From Bacilli bacterium (lineage in GTDB: Bacteria > Bacillota_I > Bacilli_A > RF39 > UBA660): 60,792 bases of DNA. Shown one piece after another: positions 16,065 through 25,511 of this stretch. The notes beneath the pieces were generated by a model. It worked only from the letters and a program-made list of their open reading frames with translations, had not been told where the DNA came from and made no database searches. Each line of letters opens with the position of its first letter. Position 1 is the stretch's first letter. The position numbers were made by a program, and so were the translations under genes. The DNA is taken from positions 1-60,792 of the forward strand of contig JAFRCD010000004.1 of the NCBI GenBank assembly GCA_017404555.1, read 5' to 3'.

Positions 16065-16532
16065 GTGCGAAGGAAACTATTAATCATAGCTATCATTGCT
16101 GTTTTATGCCTTAGTGCTGCCCTAACTTATGCCATGTACCGAAAAGGTAAAACGGGTTCTGGTTCACTTGATGCTGCTACTTGGAGTATAACTCGTACTC
16201 AACCTGGTGGGGATATTGATTTAGTAGCTGATGACACAACTACTGATACTTATACACTTACTGTAACTAGCGCTTCAGAAGTGGATGTTATCTATAAAAT
16301 TATTATTGATAATGTACCAACTGGTGTTTCAGTAAAGCTTGATGATGGAGCATATCAAGCACCACCTGCTAATAGTAATACTATTACTATTAATGCCGGA
16401 ACTATTAATTATAATGATTCCGTAAAAACAAAAACACATACTTTGACATTTAAAGCTAGTGCTAATGCTCAATTAGTAACAGATGAAGATGTTGATATTG
16501 ATGTAGAATTCCGTCAGGGGTTAGGAAATTAA
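16065..16532 (+). CDS. Small secreted protein with SipW-type signal
   Basis: This protein of 155 residues starts with a basic stretch, a hydrophobic segment and ALTYAMYRKGKTGSGSL (about 18-34), matching the cleavage region of the other cluster proteins (YA-I/M-YR). The mature domain is short, Thr/Asp-rich and beta-like, with a repeated SEVDV(I/L) element also seen in the 14169 protein. It is probably another fibre or surface subunit. GTG 16065, with GAAGGGA upstream, is chosen over ATG 16020, which would lie within sipW and delay the signal peptide. Confidence 0.6.
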   Translation: MRRKLLIIAIIAVLCLSAALTYAMYRKGKTGSGSLDAATWSITRTQPGGDIDLVADDTTTDTYTLTVTSASEVDVIYKIIIDNVPTGVSVKLDDGAYQAPPANSNTITINAGTINYNDSVKTKTHTLTFKASANAQLVTDEDVDIDVEFRQGLGN

Positions 16533-16569
16533 ATAAGGACAGATAGAAGATAAGAAGAGAGGTAGAAAA

Positions 16570-19500
16570 ATGAAAGGAAAAAGACGTACACAATTTATTA
16601 TACTAGTCGTAGCACTTGTTTTTTTCTATGTCCTTCTTAACGGAACATTGGCTATTTATCGCCAAGTAATAGGCGATACAATAGACTTAAGTATTATTGA
16701 TCCAAGTGGAACACATCAAGTAACATTTGTAACTAGAGGAGGATCGGCTGTAAGCCCAAATCCTCGAACTGTAGCTCATAATGCTGAAATAGGACAATTG
16801 CCAACAACAACCTTAGCTGATTATAATTTTGATGGTTGGTATACTGAACCTAATGAGGGAGATGGAACTAAAATAGATAGTCACACTGTCATTACAGGCG
16901 ATGTGACTTATTATGCTCATTGGATAAAAATAGTTTGTAAAAAGGCCAGTACTCTTCACACAGAAACATGTGCTGCTGGTGGTTCATGTATAGGTCATGG
17001 ATATAGCGTAAATGATACTATAACTTATGGTACTATACCTATTACTGATAATCCACTAGCAGGATATGCTTATGATTGTGATGTTAATGATGATGGAACA
17101 TGGGATCCAGCAACTGAAAGATTCTATTATGTAAGGGGTTATGGTGGAACTTCAAATGTTGAAAACTCAGTTTTAGTTCATTTTACAAGTTTTGATGAAG
17201 ATGGACAAATGGATGATTCAACCACAAGAAAAATATATCAATTTAGTGCAGCTCTTGGTTGGCTACCAACATCAGCAACTTGGGATAATCCAGCTCTTAT
17301 TGAAATGGATGGAAATGTAACAAGATTTAGTTCGCGTGCTGATATAGAAGCTGCTTGTGGATCTATAGATGGTGGCGGTTTTACCGATTGTCAGTTCTAT
17401 CTTGAAAATACTAGATTTCAATCAGATACTAAAGGTAGATCAGGAATATGGTTATCAGCAGAGGGATCAACTCACTATAGAATTCATTCAGGACAACTTT
17501 CAGTTATAACAGCAGCTTCAGATAGTAGTAATGCTGTAAGACCAGTAATAGAAATCCCTTCTAATACAATTGAAGATTTCCAACCACCAGAAAATTACAC
17601 AATAACATTTGATCCTAATCAAGGTCAATTAGATGACCCTAGGGAGGCAACCAGATCAGTACCTGGTGGAACAGCTATTGGTACATTACCAACTGCAACT
17701 AGAACAAATTATATCTTTGATGGTTGGTATACTGATCCTGATGATGGTGAAGGAACTGAAATCACCGATCATACTATAGCAACTGGTAATGATACCTATT
17801 ATGCACATTGGAAAGAAAAAATAACTATTACCTTTAATGCTAATGGTGGTACTGTAAGTCCAGGTTCTAAAGATATTGCCAAGGGAGCAGCTATTGGTAG
17901 TATGCCAGTTCCTGAATATGGTAATCATGATTTTGTAGGTTGGTTTACTGAACAATCAGCTGGAACACAAGTAACTGAAAGTACAACCTTTAATGCCAGT
18001 ACTGAAATCTTCGCTCATTGGGAAGAAAGCTCTTCGAATTATGTATTCCATATCCCTGGAGAGTGTAAATTCACATCAAGTGGTATTCAAAACGGAGAAA
18101 ATGGTAACTGTATAAGTACGGTAAATCCAACTGGTTCAAATATTGATTATACAGAAAGTACCTTATCAGCTAAAAAGTATATTGATACGCAAGTAGCTTT
18201 ATATAATACAACTAATCATGATAAGAATTATGAAATACATTTTGAAATAGTTGATTATGTACCTTCAGCTAATGTAAATCAAGCAACCTTCTTTAATACT
18301 AAAAATGAAGCAACAGGGTACCCTGGATTGGTTGTCAGAAGAAGTAGTAATAATATTCAAATTGCTTCTAGAAGAACTTCATCTGCCAATTCAGAAGTAC
18401 TATTACCTTATGCTACTGTCACTAAACTATCAGTTTATAGAATAGGTGGCGAAATATATTATAGTGTAAATGATGGTGAAAGGGTACTCATCAACAATTT
18501 ATCAGAGTATAACCCAGTGTTTGATTTAACGACATGGTTTGGAGCAACCCCAACAAATGCCCAAGCAACAACGGCCCAAAGATTCTTTGTTGGAACACTA
18601 TCAAATATTTATATTAAAATCGAAGATAATTCTGATAAAGCAACAATAACATATGATCCTAATTATACAGGTGCATCAACATTTGATGAACAACATACTA
18701 TTAATCAACCTATTGGAACATTACCAACAATAACAAGATCTGGTTATTCATTACTTGGTTGGTTTACTGATCCTGATGATGGTGAAGGAACTCAAATTAC
18801 ATCAAGTACAGTAGTAACAGCAGATGATACATATTATGCTCATTGGGCTGAAGATGTAACTGTTACTCTTAATACTAATGGTGGTACTGTAAGTCCAAAT
18901 ACTATAACTGTACCTTATAATACAGCGGTTGGAGAATTACCAACTCCAACGAAAACAGGATATACTTTTGATGGTTGGTATCAAGATCCAGGATTTAATA
19001 CTCCAGCAACAAGTGCAACAATTATTACTGAAGATACTGATTTCTATGCTAAATGGATAGAAAATATTACGGTAACACTTAATCCTAAGGGAGGAACTGT
19101 AAGTCCATCAAGCATATCTTTTGCACCGGGAACAGCAATAGGACAATTACCAACTCCAGAGAAAACAGGAAATACTTTTGCTGGTTGGTTCACTGATGAT
19201 GGAACATATTTGGATGAAGTAACTTCATCAACAACATTCAATTCTACAACCGAAATTTATGCTAAATGGATAGAAAGCATCACAGTAACATTTAATCCTA
19301 AGGGAGGAACTGTTAGTCCATCAAGTGTAACCTTTGCCAAAGGAACAGCAATAGGACAGTTACCAACTCCAGAGAAAGTAGGATTTACTTTTGAAGGTTG
19401 GTTCACTGATGACGGAACATATTTAGATGAAGTAACTTCATCAACAACATTTAATTCAACAACCGAAATTTATGCTAAATGGGAAGAAACCAGCGACATT

Positions 19501-22500
19501 ACAATAAACTTAGATGCTGATGGAGGAACTGTAAGTCCAACCAGTATAACCATTACACCAGGAACTGAAATTGGTGAATTACCAATTCCAGTTAATACTC
19601 CTGATAAAACAGGCTATGTCTTTGCTGGTTGGTATACTGATAATACTTGGACAACTGAAGTAACCGAGTCAACAACATTCAATTCAACTACAACCATTAT
19701 TGCTAGGTGGGTTGAAGATACTTATGTAGCTCGCATTGGAAGCACCTGCTATACAACTTTACAAGCTGCTGTAGCAGCAGTTCCTACTACGGGTACTAAG
19801 ACAACAATAATAATATTGCAAGATATTAACAATACAGAAACCACAACAATAGCAAGTACTCAATGGGTAGAATTAGATATCGGTTCATATACTATTGAAA
19901 CTAGTACTGCTCAAATAGATTTAATATTAAATAATGGAAAATTAGATATCAATAATGGTACTTTAACTAGTGCATCCCAATCTGTTGGTGGAAATAATAG
20001 AAGAGGTTATGTCATTAAAAACGCTTCAGGAGCAACCTTAAATATAACAGGTGGAACCCTTTCTTATACTAGATCAGCTGATACTGAAGGTAAACCTATT
20101 GAAAACCTAGGTGGAACAGTTAATATAACAGGAGGAACCCTTACTTGTAATTCCCAAGCCGCAGTAATTAATAATAGAACAAACGGTATATTGAATATAT
20201 CCGGTGGTCATATTGAAGGAAGCAATATTGTTAAAGGACAAGCTGTTTATAATGAAGGCGGAACAGTTACAATTAGTGGTGATGCTGAATTAAAGAATGT
20301 TTCTCAATCAGGAAGTTCTGCTGGTAGAGCAGCCCTTACAAATGCTTCAGGAACGGTTAATATCCTTGGTGGAACACTCATAAGTACTTATAATGCTGGA
20401 GCTTCTAATAAGGGTACAATGACAATTGGTACTAGTGATGGAACAATTGACATTACTTCTCCTGTGTTACAAGGTGGAACTTATGGTTTAGAAAACACCA
20501 GTGGAACGGTAACTGTTTATGATGGTATCTTTAAAGGAAAAGGTACTACTCAAAATAAAGCAATAAGTAGTGAAGCTAGTGTTACTCATAGCGAAACAAC
20601 CTCATTTGTTCATACAACAGAAACTATAGGTGGTTCTCAATATGATGTAGCTTATCTAGAAGATTCAGCAGTAAATATCACTATAAACTTTAATAAAAAT
20701 GGTGGAGACAATGTTTCCTATAACACTAAAACATTGACAGAAGAAGGACCAATTGGTGAATTACCAACAGCAGCTAAGGATGGTACTGAATTCCTAGGTT
20801 GGTTCACTTCTGCTACTGGGGGAGAAAAACTACTATCAACAACTGAGATAACTGAAAGTGATGATGGAACAACATATTATGCTCATTATACAGTTGATGA
20901 TACAGTATGTAAGCCAGCTACGACACTTCATTCATCTGGAAATACTGACTTTGGTCAAATTCCATCAGGTGGAACATTAAGTGCTGGAGATGCCTTTGAC
21001 TGTGATGTTAATGGTGATGGTACATTTGATGCTACTAACGAAAGATTCTATTACTTAACTAATACCGCTGATGGAAAAGCAGTTATGATCTTCTCAAATA
21101 ATGTAACCCAAGGACAGAGCGATGTAAGTGCAACTTGTAGCGCAACTGGAGTTAGTTATGCTGGAACTTATACTGAAGGTCCTACTACTGCTATGGCAGA
21201 ACTTCCAACTACAGAACAATGGAAGAATGTAAGCATTTATACTCAACCTAGAACTATTACCAATCAAAATGGTGTAACTGCTGCAAGTGACGTTATTTAT
21301 ACTGGAAAAGCAGCTAGACTTGCTAACCTTGATGAAATTAAGGCAGCAACTACTTCTGGTATAAATGGAACTGTTAATGAACTTGCCAGTTATCCATTCC
21401 TTCTTGAAAATACTCCTACATATGATGCTAGTTGTAGATCTAATTATTGGTTAGAAACTACCCATTCATCTGGTGGAGCAACAAGAATTAATGGAGCTAC
21501 TAATGGTAAGAATTTAGGACACGCTACTGGAACATCAGCTATACGACCAGTAATTGAAGTTCCATACTCAGTAATTGATGGAATAGTTAATATTGTTGAA
21601 TTCGATACTATTCCAACAGCTATGAGGACATATTTCAATAATATTAGTACTTGGGCCGCTGGTAGTGATGATAGTTCACATAGTAGTTTCGATACAGCCA
21701 TGACCAACAATTTAAATGCTAATAACTGTGTTTATTATCAAAACGATAATGTTAATACTGAATATGGTAGTGTTCATTGTGATCAACCAAATAAATATGA
21801 TACTGGTGTTACTGGTAATATTAAGGTTTATGAATACAATGAATCAACTGGTGTTACAGCAAATGATCAAGCTACTTATGTATCTAATGATAATGGTAAG
21901 TTATATAACTTTATTCCTGGAAAAACATATTATTGGGAGTCAGCATCTGATTCTACTAAAAATGGATATGTTAGACCAACTGGAGAGAGAAGAATACTTA
22001 CTATTAATGGAACTAATAGAAAGACCCGTAATGTTCGTGATTTAGGAGGTCTACCAGTTGATACTGATGGCAATGGCACAATTGATGGTAAGATTAAATT
22101 CCAGAAACTATATCGTGGTGAGAAGATTTGGGGTGGCGATAATGCTACTAAGAGTATCTTCCAAAACCTAGGTGTTAATAACGAATTTGATTTGCGTCAA
22201 TCATCTGAAGCTGTAACAAGCGAAGAAGATAAACTAACTAACTATATTTCTAATGAAATAATTCATTATAGGATTGATTATACTGAGTTTGGTACACCTG
22301 CTCCAGAAACACGATTCAATGGTAAGAGTTATTATCAATTAGCTAGAGAAGCAGCTATTGACGTTATGAACAGAGTCGTAAATGGTAATGATGATTATGC
22401 TCTATATTTCCATTGTCGAATAGGAGCAGATAGAACTGGTACATTAGCTTATATTCTAGAAGGTCTTCTAGGAGTACCTACTGAATATCGTTATCAAGAC

Positions 22501-22731
22501 TATGAATTAACTGTCTTCTTCGGATTACGAGAGAGAACTAGATATTACTATGCTAAAGGTAGTGATACATATAAGTTCATTTATTTGAAAAATGCTATTC
22601 GTAATGCAACACCAAATAATACTAGTGGTGTAGAAGATGTTAAAGCTTGGTTCCTACAAGGAAGCGATAATGTTCAAGCTGATGAAGCTTTAATTGCTCA
22701 GTTTAAAACTAAGATGATTGATTATAATTAA
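16570..22731 (+). CDS. Giant InlB-repeat surface protein with C-terminal tyrosine phosphatase
   Basis: This is a 2053-residue secreted protein. The N-terminal hydrophobic segment ends NGTLAIYRQ, like the other SipW-type signals. Nine InlB B (Listeria-Bacteroides, Flg_new) repeats occur at about 51-117, 344-415, 417-482, 691-760, 763-830, 832-900, 902-970, 977-1050 and 1366-1441. Between them are two copies of a Cys-containing domain ending RPVIE(I/V)P (about 120-340 and 1447-1674, DUF6273-like), a LamG-like part (491-687) and a beta-helix of Asn/Gly/Thr repeats (1053-1344). The last about 240 residues form a protein tyrosine phosphatase: RNVRDLGG (Asp1824) and the loop HCRIGADRTG, with Cys1949 and Arg1955. 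No sorting signal or C-terminal helix is present. AGAGAGGT precedes ATG. It likely acts outside the cell, perhaps on host or community phosphoproteins or phosphoinositides; the substrate is unknown. Confidence 0.85.
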   Translation: MKGKRRTQFIILVVALVFFYVLLNGTLAIYRQVIGDTIDLSIIDPSGTHQVTFVTRGGSAVSPNPRTVAHNAEIGQLPTTTLADYNFDGWYTEPNEGDGTKIDSHTVITGDVTYYAHWIKIVCKKASTLHTETCAAGGSCIGHGYSVNDTITYGTIPITDNPLAGYAYDCDVNDDGTWDPATERFYYVRGYGGTSNVENSVLVHFTSFDEDGQMDDSTTRKIYQFSAALGWLPTSATWDNPALIEMDGNVTRFSSRADIEAACGSIDGGGFTDCQFYLENTRFQSDTKGRSGIWLSAEGSTHYRIHSGQLSVITAASDSSNAVRPVIEIPSNTIEDFQPPENYTITFDPNQGQLDDPREATRSVPGGTAIGTLPTATRTNYIFDGWYTDPDDGEGTEITDHTIATGNDTYYAHWKEKITITFNANGGTVSPGSKDIAKGAAIGSMPVPEYGNHDFVGWFTEQSAGTQVTESTTFNASTEIFAHWEESSSNYVFHIPGECKFTSSGIQNGENGNCISTVNPTGSNIDYTESTLSAKKYIDTQVALYNTTNHDKNYEIHFEIVDYVPSANVNQATFFNTKNEATGYPGLVVRRSSNNIQIASRRTSSANSEVLLPYATVTKLSVYRIGGEIYYSVNDGERVLINNLSEYNPVFDLTTWFGATPTNAQATTAQRFFVGTLSNIYIKIEDNSDKATITYDPNYTGASTFDEQHTINQPIGTLPTITRSGYSLLGWFTDPDDGEGTQITSSTVVTADDTYYAHWAEDVTVTLNTNGGTVSPNTITVPYNTAVGELPTPTKTGYTFDGWYQDPGFNTPATSATIITEDTDFYAKWIENITVTLNPKGGTVSPSSISFAPGTAIGQLPTPEKTGNTFAGWFTDDGTYLDEVTSSTTFNSTTEIYAKWIESITVTFNPKGGTVSPSSVTFAKGTAIGQLPTPEKVGFTFEGWFTDDGTYLDEVTSSTTFNSTTEIYAKWEETSDITINLDADGGTVSPTSITITPGTEIGELPIPVNTPDKTGYVFAGWYTDNTWTTEVTESTTFNSTTTIIARWVEDTYVARIGSTCYTTLQAAVAAVPTTGTKTTIIILQDINNTETTTIASTQWVELDIGSYTIETSTAQIDLILNNGKLDINNGTLTSASQSVGGNNRRGYVIKNASGATLNITGGTLSYTRSADTEGKPIENLGGTVNITGGTLTCNSQAAVINNRTNGILNISGGHIEGSNIVKGQAVYNEGGTVTISGDAELKNVSQSGSSAGRAALTNASGTVNILGGTLISTYNAGASNKGTMTIGTSDGTIDITSPVLQGGTYGLENTSGTVTVYDGIFKGKGTTQNKAISSEASVTHSETTSFVHTTETIGGSQYDVAYLEDSAVNITINFNKNGGDNVSYNTKTLTEEGPIGELPTAAKDGTEFLGWFTSATGGEKLLSTTEITESDDGTTYYAHYTVDDTVCKPATTLHSSGNTDFGQIPSGGTLSAGDAFDCDVNGDGTFDATNERFYYLTNTADGKAVMIFSNNVTQGQSDVSATCSATGVSYAGTYTEGPTTAMAELPTTEQWKNVSIYTQPRTITNQNGVTAASDVIYTGKAARLANLDEIKAATTSGINGTVNELASYPFLLENTPTYDASCRSNYWLETTHSSGGATRINGATNGKNLGHATGTSAIRPVIEVPYSVIDGIVNIVEFDTIPTAMRTYFNNISTWAAGSDDSSHSSFDTAMTNNLNANNCVYYQNDNVNTEYGSVHCDQPNKYDTGVTGNIKVYEYNESTGVTANDQATYVSNDNGKLYNFIPGKTYYWESASDSTKNGYVRPTGERRILTINGTNRKTRNVRDLGGLPVDTDGNGTIDGKIKFQKLYRGEKIWGGDNATKSIFQNLGVNNEFDLRQSSEAVTSEEDKLTNYISNEIIHYRIDYTEFGTPAPETRFNGKSYYQLAREAAIDVMNRVVNGNDDYALYFHCRIGADRTGTLAYILEGLLGVPTEYRYQDYELTVFFGLRERTRYYYAKGSDTYKFIYLKNAIRNATPNNTSGVEDVKAWFLQGSDNVQADEALIAQFKTKMIDYN
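19066..19485 (+). repeat. Near-identical tandem 210-base units
   Basis: Two of the B repeats (19066-19275 and 19276-19485) are close copies at the DNA level, for example CCTAAGGGAGGAACTGT at about 19084 and 19294 and GAAGTAACTTCATCAACAAC at about 19217 and 19430. The other repeats in the gene are diverged, so this pair is a recent duplication or has been homogenised. Confidence 0.85.
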
Positions 22732-22767
22732 AAGTACTTTGTCTTTCGACAAAAGTACTTTTTCTTT
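22731..22767 (+). terminator. Terminator of the TasA/SipW-type cluster
   Basis: AAAAGTACTTTGTC and CGACAAAAGTACTTTTT form a long stem with one bulge and a TTT loop, followed by T. It begins at the stop of the giant gene. Confidence 0.85.
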
Positions 22768-22771
22768 GACA

Positions 22772-22800
22772 TTGATTAGTAGTTGAAAGTGTGCTATTAT
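22772..22800 (+). promoter_or_regulatory. Promoter of the 22818 gene
   Basis: TTGATT (22772-22777), a 17-base spacer and TATTAT (22795-22800). Confidence 0.55.
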
Positions 22801-22817
22801 AAAGATGGTGATATGAT

Positions 22818-23315
22818 ATGACAAGCAAAAGAATAAGTAGTAATAATAGAAATAGTAATTTAGTAACTAAGAATAGAAGAACAAAAAAAACAATTTCTAT
22901 CAAAAAAGTATTAATTTTTCTTCTTATTGTCGCAGCTCTTGTTTTTGGAGTTATAAAGATGTGTGGACGTCCAAAGAAGGTCGAAGATAATGATTTAACC
23001 TATAATCGTCATAAGAGTTTCCTTAAGTCGCAAAATATTGGGGGAATAGTCTTTAAAGACATTGAATGTACTTATGATGGGAAGAACTCTCTTATTAAAT
23101 ATACTATTATTAACAAGACTAGAAAGAAAGTATACTTAAGTAATTATGATATACTTGTTCAAAATAAAAAGAAAAGGAGTATTACGAGAATAAAGGCTAG
23201 TTTTAAGGACACATTAGCTCCTAAAGAAAAAGTAGAACGAGCAGATAGTGTAGTTGGTACAGATTTAAGTAAGGCCTATTATCTGAAATTAAAATTAAAG
23301 ACAACAAAAAAGTAA
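22818..23315 (+). CDS. Membrane-anchored hypothetical protein, FxLYD-like
   Basis: This 165-residue protein has a basic N-terminus, one membrane helix (about 30-47) and an extracellular beta domain with GIVFKDIECTYDG...YTIINKT and a TLAPKEK turn, which recalls FxLYD domains. I cannot name a function. GGTGAT precedes ATG 22818, and its own promoter and terminator make it monocistronic. It lies between the SipW cluster and a wall amidase, so an envelope role is plausible. Confidence 0.6.
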   Translation: MTSKRISSNNRNSNLVTKNRRTKKTISIKKVLIFLLIVAALVFGVIKMCGRPKKVEDNDLTYNRHKSFLKSQNIGGIVFKDIECTYDGKNSLIKYTIINKTRKKVYLSNYDILVQNKKKRSITRIKASFKDTLAPKEKVERADSVVGTDLSKAYYLKLKLKTTKK

Positions 23316-23338
23316 AGCACAGATTTGTGCTTTTTTCA
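23314..23338 (+). terminator. Terminator after the FxLYD-like gene
   Basis: AAAGCACA (23314-23321) pairs with TGTGCTTT (23326-23333), followed by T. Confidence 0.85.
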
Positions 23339-23360
23339 TACACTAATATAGGTGATTTAA

Positions 23361-24401
23361 ATGGATAGAAAGACTATTAGGGGAGTAGTTGTTGATGCTG
23401 GACATGGTGGCAGTGATCCAGGAGCTATCTCTGGCAATTTAAAAGAAAAAGATCTTAACCTAAAAGCGGCATTATATATGGCTAAAAGATTAGAAGAACT
23501 AGGTATACCAGTGGTTTTAACTAGAAATAGCGATGAAACTTTAAGTAGAGATGAAAGAGTAAGAAGAATAAGAAATGCTTTTGGAAGCGATCCTAATGTT
23601 ATTCTAATATCTAATCATATTAATGCTGGTGGCGGTGAAGGAGCTGAAATAGTCTATGCGCTTCGTAATAATGATACACTCTCTACAAGTGCGCTAGATA
23701 ATATTGGTAATGCTGGTCAAAAGAAAAGAAAAGTATATCAGCGAAGATTACCAGAAAATCCTAATCAAGATTATTACTTTATCCAGAGATTAACCTCTCC
23801 TTTAGAAGCACTTCTAGTTGAATATGGTTTTATTGATAATAAAAATGATCAAATAAAATTAGAGAATAATATTGAAGACTATGTCGAAGGAGTAGTAAAA
23901 GCAATTGCTGATTATGCTGGGGTTTCCTATAGTACTGATGGTGATACATATATCGTAAAAAAAGGAGATACACTATATAGTATTGCGAGAAGATATAATA
24001 TGAGTGTTGATAATTTAAAGACACTAAACAATCTAACTAGTAATGAAATACAAATTGGACAAGTATTAAAAGTATCTAATAAAGATCAATTAAATAAAGA
24101 TGTTATAGTCTATATTGTCCAAAGAGGAGACAGCTTATATAAAATATCTAAAATGTTTGGTACTACTATTGAAAGTATTAAACGTCTTAATAATCTAAGT
24201 AGTGATATTATTACTCCAGGACAGGAATTAGTAATAAATGAGAATATACCTGTTGGGGAAAACAATTATTATGTAGTCAAAAAAGGAGATACTCTCTATG
24301 GTATAGCTAAAAATAACAATATTACTGTAGATGATCTTATTAAAACGAACAACCTAACTTCACTTATTTTAAAAGTTGGAGATAAATTAATAGTTCCTTA
24401 G
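23361..24401 (+). CDS. N-acetylmuramoyl-L-alanine amidase with three LysM domains
   Basis: The 346-residue protein has an Amidase_3 domain with zinc ligands His15 (DAGHGG), Glu29 and His86 (SNHIN) and catalytic Glu154 (VEYGFIDN). Three LysM wall-binding domains follow (about 195-240, 248-293 and 303-346), each starting with a Y(I/V)V(K/Q)(K/R)GD(T/S)LY motif. It should cut the bond between MurNAc and L-Ala. There is no signal peptide: the catalytic domain starts within eight residues of Met. So it is released by lysis, a holin or an unusual route. It follows GGTGATTT before ATG. Confidence 0.9.
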   Translation: MDRKTIRGVVVDAGHGGSDPGAISGNLKEKDLNLKAALYMAKRLEELGIPVVLTRNSDETLSRDERVRRIRNAFGSDPNVILISNHINAGGGEGAEIVYALRNNDTLSTSALDNIGNAGQKKRKVYQRRLPENPNQDYYFIQRLTSPLEALLVEYGFIDNKNDQIKLENNIEDYVEGVVKAIADYAGVSYSTDGDTYIVKKGDTLYSIARRYNMSVDNLKTLNNLTSNEIQIGQVLKVSNKDQLNKDVIVYIVQRGDSLYKISKMFGTTIESIKRLNNLSSDIITPGQELVINENIPVGENNYYVVKKGDTLYGIAKNNNITVDDLIKTNNLTSLILKVGDKLIVP

Positions 24402-24416
24402 GGAACTATTTTATTT
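24389..24416 (+). terminator. Probable terminator after the amidase gene
   Basis: AATAGTTCC (24389-24397) pairs with GGAACTATT (24402-24410) around the stop codon. The T tract is short and broken, so termination may be partial. Confidence 0.6.
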
Positions 24417-24443
24417 GACTAGAACTAATATATTTATTAGAAT
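24415..24443 (+). promoter_or_regulatory. Promoter of the cyclophilin gene
   Basis: TTGACT (24415-24420), a 17-base spacer and TAGAAT (24438-24443), 18 bases before the start codon. Confidence 0.55.
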
Positions 24444-24461
24444 TAATAGTGAGGTGATAAA

Positions 24462-25043
24462 ATGAAGAAACTACTAGTAGCTATAATAATAGGACTAGTA
24501 CTTATAACTGGTTGTGGTAGTAAAAAAGGGAGTGATAATATGTTGAGTGGTAAACAAAAAATAGCTATTGAAATTGAAAATTATGGAGTAATCAAAGCAG
24601 AATTAGATGCTGATGTAGCACCTATTACTGTTACTAATTTCATGAAGTTAGTTGATGAAAAGTTCTATGATGGATTAACGTTTCATCGTATTATTGATGG
24701 TTTTATGATTCAAGGAGGAGATCCTAAAGGTGATGGTACTGGTGGTAGTGATGAGACCATTAAAGGAGAATTTACTAATAATGGAGTAGAAAACAATATT
24801 TCTCATAAAAGAGGAGTAATTTCTATGGCTCGTAGTCAAGATAATGATTCAGCTAGTAGTCAGTTCTTTATTGTTCATAAAGATTCCACTTATCTAGATG
24901 GTGAGTATGCAGCATTTGGTCATGTTACTGAAGGAATGGAAATAGTTGATAAGATTTGTGCAGATGTTAAAGTAGAAGATAATAATGGTACTGTTTTAAA
25001 AGAAAATCAACCAGTAATTAAGAGTATTAAAAAAATAAAGTAA
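24462..25043 (+). CDS. Cyclophilin-type peptidyl-prolyl isomerase lipoprotein
   Basis: This 193-residue protein begins with a lipoprotein signal: a hydrophobic stretch and the lipobox LITGC (Cys19). The rest is a compact cyclophilin domain with FHRIIDGFMIQGGDPKGDGT, the active-site Arg in FHRII, and SSQFFIVHKDS. It should speed proline isomerisation during folding of proteins outside the membrane, which fits the many surface proteins here. GAGGTGAT precedes ATG. Confidence 0.92.
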   Translation: MKKLLVAIIIGLVLITGCGSKKGSDNMLSGKQKIAIEIENYGVIKAELDADVAPITVTNFMKLVDEKFYDGLTFHRIIDGFMIQGGDPKGDGTGGSDETIKGEFTNNGVENNISHKRGVISMARSQDNDSASSQFFIVHKDSTYLDGEYAAFGHVTEGMEIVDKICADVKVEDNNGTVLKENQPVIKSIKKIK

Positions 25044-25066
25044 TCAATACTTTATTTTTTTATATT
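25030..25066. terminator. Shared terminator of two facing genes
   Basis: AAAATAAAGTA and TACTTTATTTT pair across a TCAA loop, with T on both strands outside the stem. It serves the cyclophilin gene on + and the DNA glycosylase gene on -. Confidence 0.8.
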
Positions 25067-25511
25067 CTAATACTAATTTATCTAAAGACATAGCTGCATT
25101 AGCAGGTGAAGGACTAGGTAAATAAATAGCTTCCATACCTAGTTCTTTTCTTAAGTACTTATTATATAAATCATAGGCCTTTTTACCAGTAGTAAATACT
25201 TTTTCTATCTTAGAAGCTTTAATTATCTTCTTAATATCATTTACTTTAACATTTTTAATAGATGCATCACTAGAACCAACAATATCACAAGATGCAATCA
25301 CATCCCATAAAGCAATATGATGATTTAAAAGGAACTTTTCTTTATCACCTATTTCTTCTTCATAAAGAATGCTTAATATCTTCCAAAATCTATTCTTTTG
25401 ATGAGCATAATAAGAACATACTTCTCTTGATTTAACACTAGGAAAAGAACCTAGTATTAAGACTTTAGAACTATTATCATAGATTGGTTTTAAATTATGA
25501 GTTGCCTTCAT
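25044..25511 (-). CDS. DNA-deoxyinosine glycosylase (UDG superfamily, family 6)
   Basis: The 155-residue protein has uracil-DNA glycosylase fold motifs in the hypoxanthine-glycosylase form: LILGSFPSVKSRE (about 18-30), YYAHQKNRFWKIL and the C-terminal LPSPSPAN loop. It should remove deaminated bases such as hypoxanthine from DNA. The gene ends in TGA. It starts within the 3' end of the radical SAM gene (17-base overlap), which with the patatin gene forms a three-gene - strand operon. Confidence 0.85.
   Translation of the reverse strand: MKATHNLKPIYDNSSKVLILGSFPSVKSREVCSYYAHQKNRFWKILSILYEEEIGDKEKFLLNHHIALWDVIASCDIVGSSDASIKNVKVNDIKKIIKASKIEKVFTTGKKAYDLYNKYLRKELGMEAIYLPSPSPANAAMSLDKLVLEYKKIKY

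Noticed and set aside
16720-20890. Repeated units read as a possible CRISPR or other DNA repeat array
   Set aside because: The repeats are in frame, 66-75 codons long and encode B-repeat domains; there are no short spacers or cas genes.
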